Below are positions 59,958 to 64,000 of a stretch of 64,000 nt of DNA, one piece after another; within the stretch, counting starts at the first letter, position 1; every line of letters begins with the position of its first letter. Origin of the DNA: Xiphias gladius (taxonomy: Eukaryota > Chordata > Actinopteri > Istiophoriformes > Xiphiidae). The notes under the pieces were generated by a model. That model did no database searches and was not told where the DNA came from. It saw only the letters and a list, made by a program, of their open reading frames with translations. Both the position numbers and the translations under genes were made by a program. The DNA lies in the NCBI RefSeq assembly GCF_016859285.1, contig NC_053401.1, positions 12,479,661 through 12,543,660 on the forward strand, given 5' to 3'.

Positions 59958-62900
59958 GTCACAGGACAGGGTAATTAAAAGAGGGAGAAAAGTGTAAATA
60001 TATGGTTCTCAAAAGTCTTGTGGATGGTGTTGAATTTTTTTGCTGTTGGGGTTTTCATTAGCTGATACTCAAACAGGCAATTCCTGATAATGCGTATTGG
60101 CACACTGGCACACAATGGCTATGAAAATGAAACTGTCAGGCTGAGGTAGTATGTCGATCAGTGGGAGAGTGCTTGAGTATTTTGGACTAGTCTCGTCTGG
60201 TTTCTTTCCCTCTCTATCTTTCTCTCTGCCCCCCCGACAGAGAAATTCTCATCTGCAGTCTCACTGCATTGTGTTTTGCAAGCTATAAACTGAGGGTGCC
60301 TGAGTGCCTCCATGGACTGTTCTCTTTTGACTTGGCCTCTCCCTCTCTGTTCTTGCTAAGCTGCTGCTCCAGTGTCAGAACGGGTCCAGAAGCTGGCCCT
60401 TACTTTATTATCATAAATGAATTCAAAGACTGGTCTGGGACCTTGATTTCAGGGAGAAGCAGACAAAAGTAAGCCTCTCATTTCCAGCCAGCAAATTATA
60501 GATTTTGCCCACGGAATTCATTTCTGGCAGATTTTATTAGCTCTAAGTAGCTAGCTCACATTAGCTTCTATGTCTGCGAGTTGGTTGATAGTGATGTCTC
60601 CGGATGACTTTTTATATCAAGATGTAAAACGGTTTTTAACATGCACTTGACGGCTCATGCTAAAACGCTAAAACTACAAGTGTTAGCCACCAGCTGATGG
60701 TACATGTAGAAGACATGGGGAGCAGCATTGTTCTTGTACTGCAGGGCTACAAATCTAGCTCTAGAATTATAGTACAGTATTGTAAGAATTAGGTCCTTAC
60801 ACTTGTGCTCTATGTGCTTGATTCTGGAAAGGCTAAAAAAAAGACATCACTCTCCAAACTTTTAATATACCCATTATTGCCCTTAATCAATTACTAAATA
60901 CCTTGGCGCACAACTTTGGTGGATAGAGAAATCACAGGCTTGACAGACTCGCTGTGCCTAATTATGGTTGCTGAGCTAATGTACAACTGCTGTCTGGGTG
61001 AAGGGTTTAGCAAACTGTCAATTCTGAGAATACTGTTCATTGAAAATAACACATTTTTATTATTACACTTACGTACATAAAAAAACAGAACCAGAATCTG
61101 TTAAATAGATTTTCAACTACAAGCCTGAAGCCTGCATTAGGGAAATACTGGCCCAACCTTTAATGTAGTACTTTAGCTGAGATTCTGCATCCAAATATGA
61201 GAAGGTGTTAAACAAGCAGCCAGATGTGTGATGGTATTAAACGCTTCACCACAGTATAACACTATTCTGGTAGACTACACCTGCAAACTCCAAAAGAAAA
61301 AGACCTTCCTTTGGCCTTTTTCATACAAACTGTGCCTTTAAACAGACTTGTAAGCCTGCCTCCACAGCTGTGTGATCCTGATCCGATCCATCGAGCCCGA
61401 AGAGGAAACTGTTTGATTGTGGAGCGATCTCCATCCATTCCCACCCTGATCGTGGACATGCAGGTTACAGTGTCCCTGTCCGCCTTATCTCCTGGAGCTC
61501 GGCTTCAGACCCACGGGTCCAGCCTGGCCCCTGCTCAAGATAAAGCCCAAAATAGACCACTCTTGCTGACAGCAAGGCAGTGCTAGATAAGACCGTTGTG
61601 TCCACAGCTTTAAGCTAGAAAAGGGTAGGGGAAGAAGGGGAGGAAAGGGGTGTTTTGCAGAAGAGAGAGACAGTAAGCAAAATAGGGTTGTGGTGAATGG
61701 ATGGTGTTGATAGGGTGTTGTTGCCAGTGCTTGCCCTTTGACCCGCCTATTCAGCCACAGACAAGAGAAGTTGTGGTTGTAGAAATGCACAAATGTGTTT
61801 TCTCCTCTCTTGTCTCACAGTTGAGGCCATTGATTGTGCTTATTGACCCATATAGTTGAAGCCCCAGCCAATTTGGTCGTCATGGCTGACAGCGATAAGA
61901 AAATTACCCGGAACCGTGTGCACACCTATGTGTGTGCGTGTGCATGTGCTCATGCTCATATGTGTGCATGCCTTTGAATGTTTATGCCTGCTAGCCTTTA
62001 TCTTATTATTCAGTTTCTGCCAGATGGCAAACTGCAGAAGTGCATATAAAAAGGTTTTCCTCTGTTGGCATGTAGAAGCCAAATCAATAGCTGTGTGTCT
62101 TAGTAAATTAGATCATGTAGACAAGAGGCAGTAGTCAGCAGAGCCATCCCAAAGTAACCCCTTGCCTGGTTAGTTCATTCTCCATTAGACAATGAGCTGG
62201 AGTAATTGAATTGGCCTGTACAAGCTCAGGGCTTGGCCTTCACTTTTTTGCCTTTGACAACATATATTCAGGCCTCATGACTTTATACCCCATCAAACAG
62301 CCAATGTATAAGTATTTTTATGTGTCTAGAGATAGTGTAGTGTATAAGACCTTTACAAATGGAACCACGTAAATAATAGCTTTTTGTCACAACCCTGCAC
62401 ACTGTCTCCTTATTGTATCTGTTATCTTTTGTCTTAAGACAAATGCAGAGGTGTCTGAATACGATTTTGCAAGAACAATAAACCTTTTTAGAACCATAGC
62501 ATACTCACCCCTGAAACCCTTTTATTAATACATGTATAACTTTTGTGTGATATGACAAATGTATGACAGACTTCCAGCTCTCTGGACCGCCAAACTTAGT
62601 GAGACATGTCTGTCTTCTCTTGTTATTTGAGGATAAATAAGACGTTGTTGCGATGATGAGATCCAAGCTAATTTTCTGCTCTAATGTAATCACTGACAAA
62701 GCCAGGCTTCAATATAGAACCAGAACTGTAGAAACAGAAATTAAAAAAGGGAGAGAGAGCGGTAAGGAAACAGTCGTCATATAGAAAATTTGCACAGAAA
62801 GAATTTTTTTAAAGGACTGCTGATGAAGAGTTTTGGGGCCTCTCGGTTGACATAGTTATACAATAGTATAAAGCATTCAAAGCACAGAGGCTAATTAGGA

Positions 62901-64000
62901 CAACATTAATATCCCCATGTCTGCCACCCCCCTCCAGCCTCATTATTCCATAATTTCTGTATCTTTTGCTGGCAGGCCAAAAATGCCATTTATCATTTTT
63001 TTATTTTAACCATCACTGTGGTTACTCTACTATAGAATTCATATTTGCATAATTACAGAAATACAGGAACCGTACAGGCTTGAAACCTCTGGCCCTGAAA
63101 TCTCACCTTGTCCCATAATCACACATCACTCTATAGCCTCTATAGCCAACCTTTCAGTTATGAGCACATGCAATGTTTATTTTTTCCAATTGTACATGGG
63201 GCCTCTGTACTTGTAATAGTTGCACCGAGGTATGGCTGAAGCCAGCTCAGATGGAAAACAAGTGAATGTTTCGTTAGGAGAAAGCATGATGAAGTATTCA
63301 GGCCTTTTTTTCTATGGACAGCATTTGTTAAAGAACAATTGTTAGTGTGCTTTTTACAGTCAAGCATGCAAGTTGCATTACAGCGTTGTATATTCAGCGC
63401 TTGATTCCTGTGGCTTCAATCATTGTAAGGAAGCAGATCAATTCTCCGCATCATTTTTGTTGCTGTTGTCACAGTTTAAAAGTGGTCTTTAGTTACTTTC
63501 ATAAAATTTCCTATCATATAGTCAGACCTGTATGTTTCTATACTATTTATCTATGGGATTATATATTACTAATCCTTTTCCCCAAAGACACAAATCCGTG
63601 TATCAAAGCACTCAAAGCATTTCTAATAGCAATTCTAGAGTTGTTTGAACCCAACACATGGATCAAGGCGACCTATTTCTTCTTGCTATAATCACAAAGT
63701 GGAAATTTTCATCATGCAAAATAATTGCTTCAGGAATGTCACGCCACAAACTGCTGTCTCAACATTCAAACCAGGGAAAGTATGAGCTGAGTATTTTTCT
63801 TCAGCAACTGCGAGTGTCTTTCTGCGACAAAAACATCCAGTGGTGTATGTGGCCATGATCCCATGTGACATGAGCAGTCAAGGGGAAGGGATTGGAGGGC
63901 TTGGAGAAAAAGACAGAGGATCGCAACTCTGAGAGAGAGAGGGTGAGAGAAAAACAGAAAAAGAAAGAGACTTCCCCTGTCCCTGCCTTGCAGAAAGACA

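Larger units (their letters stand above)
53493..64000. other. Gene-free interval
   Basis: No gene can be supported. Open frames are short, unmatched and scattered over all frames. Points noted: a 22-bp perfect palindrome at 55358-55379, an X-box-like motif at 55838-55851, an A run at 56357-56368, a short A-rich tandem repeat at 59923-59957, a pyrimidine tract at 60205-60237 and a GA-rich end near 63930-63970. The low repeat load and long anonymous AT-rich DNA would fit distal regulatory territory, but this is inference. Confidence 0.4.

Noticed and set aside
47421..64000. Possible bmt2/samtor exons downstream of gpr85, expected from synteny
   Set aside because: No open frame shows the methyltransferase sequence; the gene probably lies beyond the window.
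1..64000. tRNA genes, CRISPR arrays, operons, toxin-antitoxin or other prokaryotic-type systems, endogenous retroviral genes
   Set aside because: None was recognised by eye on either strand; the window is ordinary vertebrate nuclear DNA.

Overview
The window is vertebrate nuclear DNA, most likely from a ray-finned (percomorph-type) teleost. The evidence is intron-containing genes with GT-AG borders, AATAAA poly(A) signals, abundant long (CA)n/(GT)n microsatellites, several degenerate repeat families that I recognise as common in fish genomes, and three recognisable proteins that are full vertebrate orthologues. There is no bacterial, phage, plasmid or CRISPR content.

Three protein-coding genes are supported, all on the + strand. 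(1) ppp1r3a, four coding exons at 3207-9187, encodes the muscle glycogen-targeting subunit of protein phosphatase 1. It has an RVxF docking motif, a CBM21 glycogen-binding domain, a very long acidic linker and a C-terminal membrane anchor. (2) smim30, one coding exon at 39888-40076, encodes a 62-residue signal-peptide/single-pass microprotein. (3) gpr85 (SREB2), one coding exon at 44525-45640, encodes a 371-residue brain-type orphan GPCR. It has probable upstream non-coding exon(s) near 42.75-43.39 kb and a long 3' UTR ending near 47.42 kb. To my knowledge the human 7q31 segment next to FOXP2 carries the same three genes as neighbours, so this is an ancient syntenic block. The genes are not functionally linked by an operon-like logic.

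Layout: 1-3.0 kb is upstream non-coding DNA, AT-rich with CTCF-like motifs. 3.0-9.3 kb is ppp1r3a with a MEF2/E-box promoter. 9.4-39.7 kb is a gene-free interval with a hAT-like MITE, fish interspersed repeats, seven sizeable CA/GT microsatellites (plus a shorter one at 38.74 kb), RFX X-box-like motifs and hairpins. 39.7-40.6 kb is smim30. 40.9-41.3 kb is a second hAT-like MITE. 42.7-47.4 kb is gpr85. 47.4-64.0 kb is gene-free, with two microsatellites, a 22-bp perfect palindrome and otherwise anonymous, perhaps regulatory, DNA.

I found no convincing novel multi-gene system. The items most worth a second look are a 50-bp Tc1-like minimal MITE inside a 177-bp ppp1r3a intron, W-x-x-F-L-N-G peptide repeats in fish PPP1R3A, upstream ORFs in the gpr85 leader, a muscle-type MEF2/E-box promoter, clustered ACGTG cores inside a repeat, and several perfect hairpins or palindromes.
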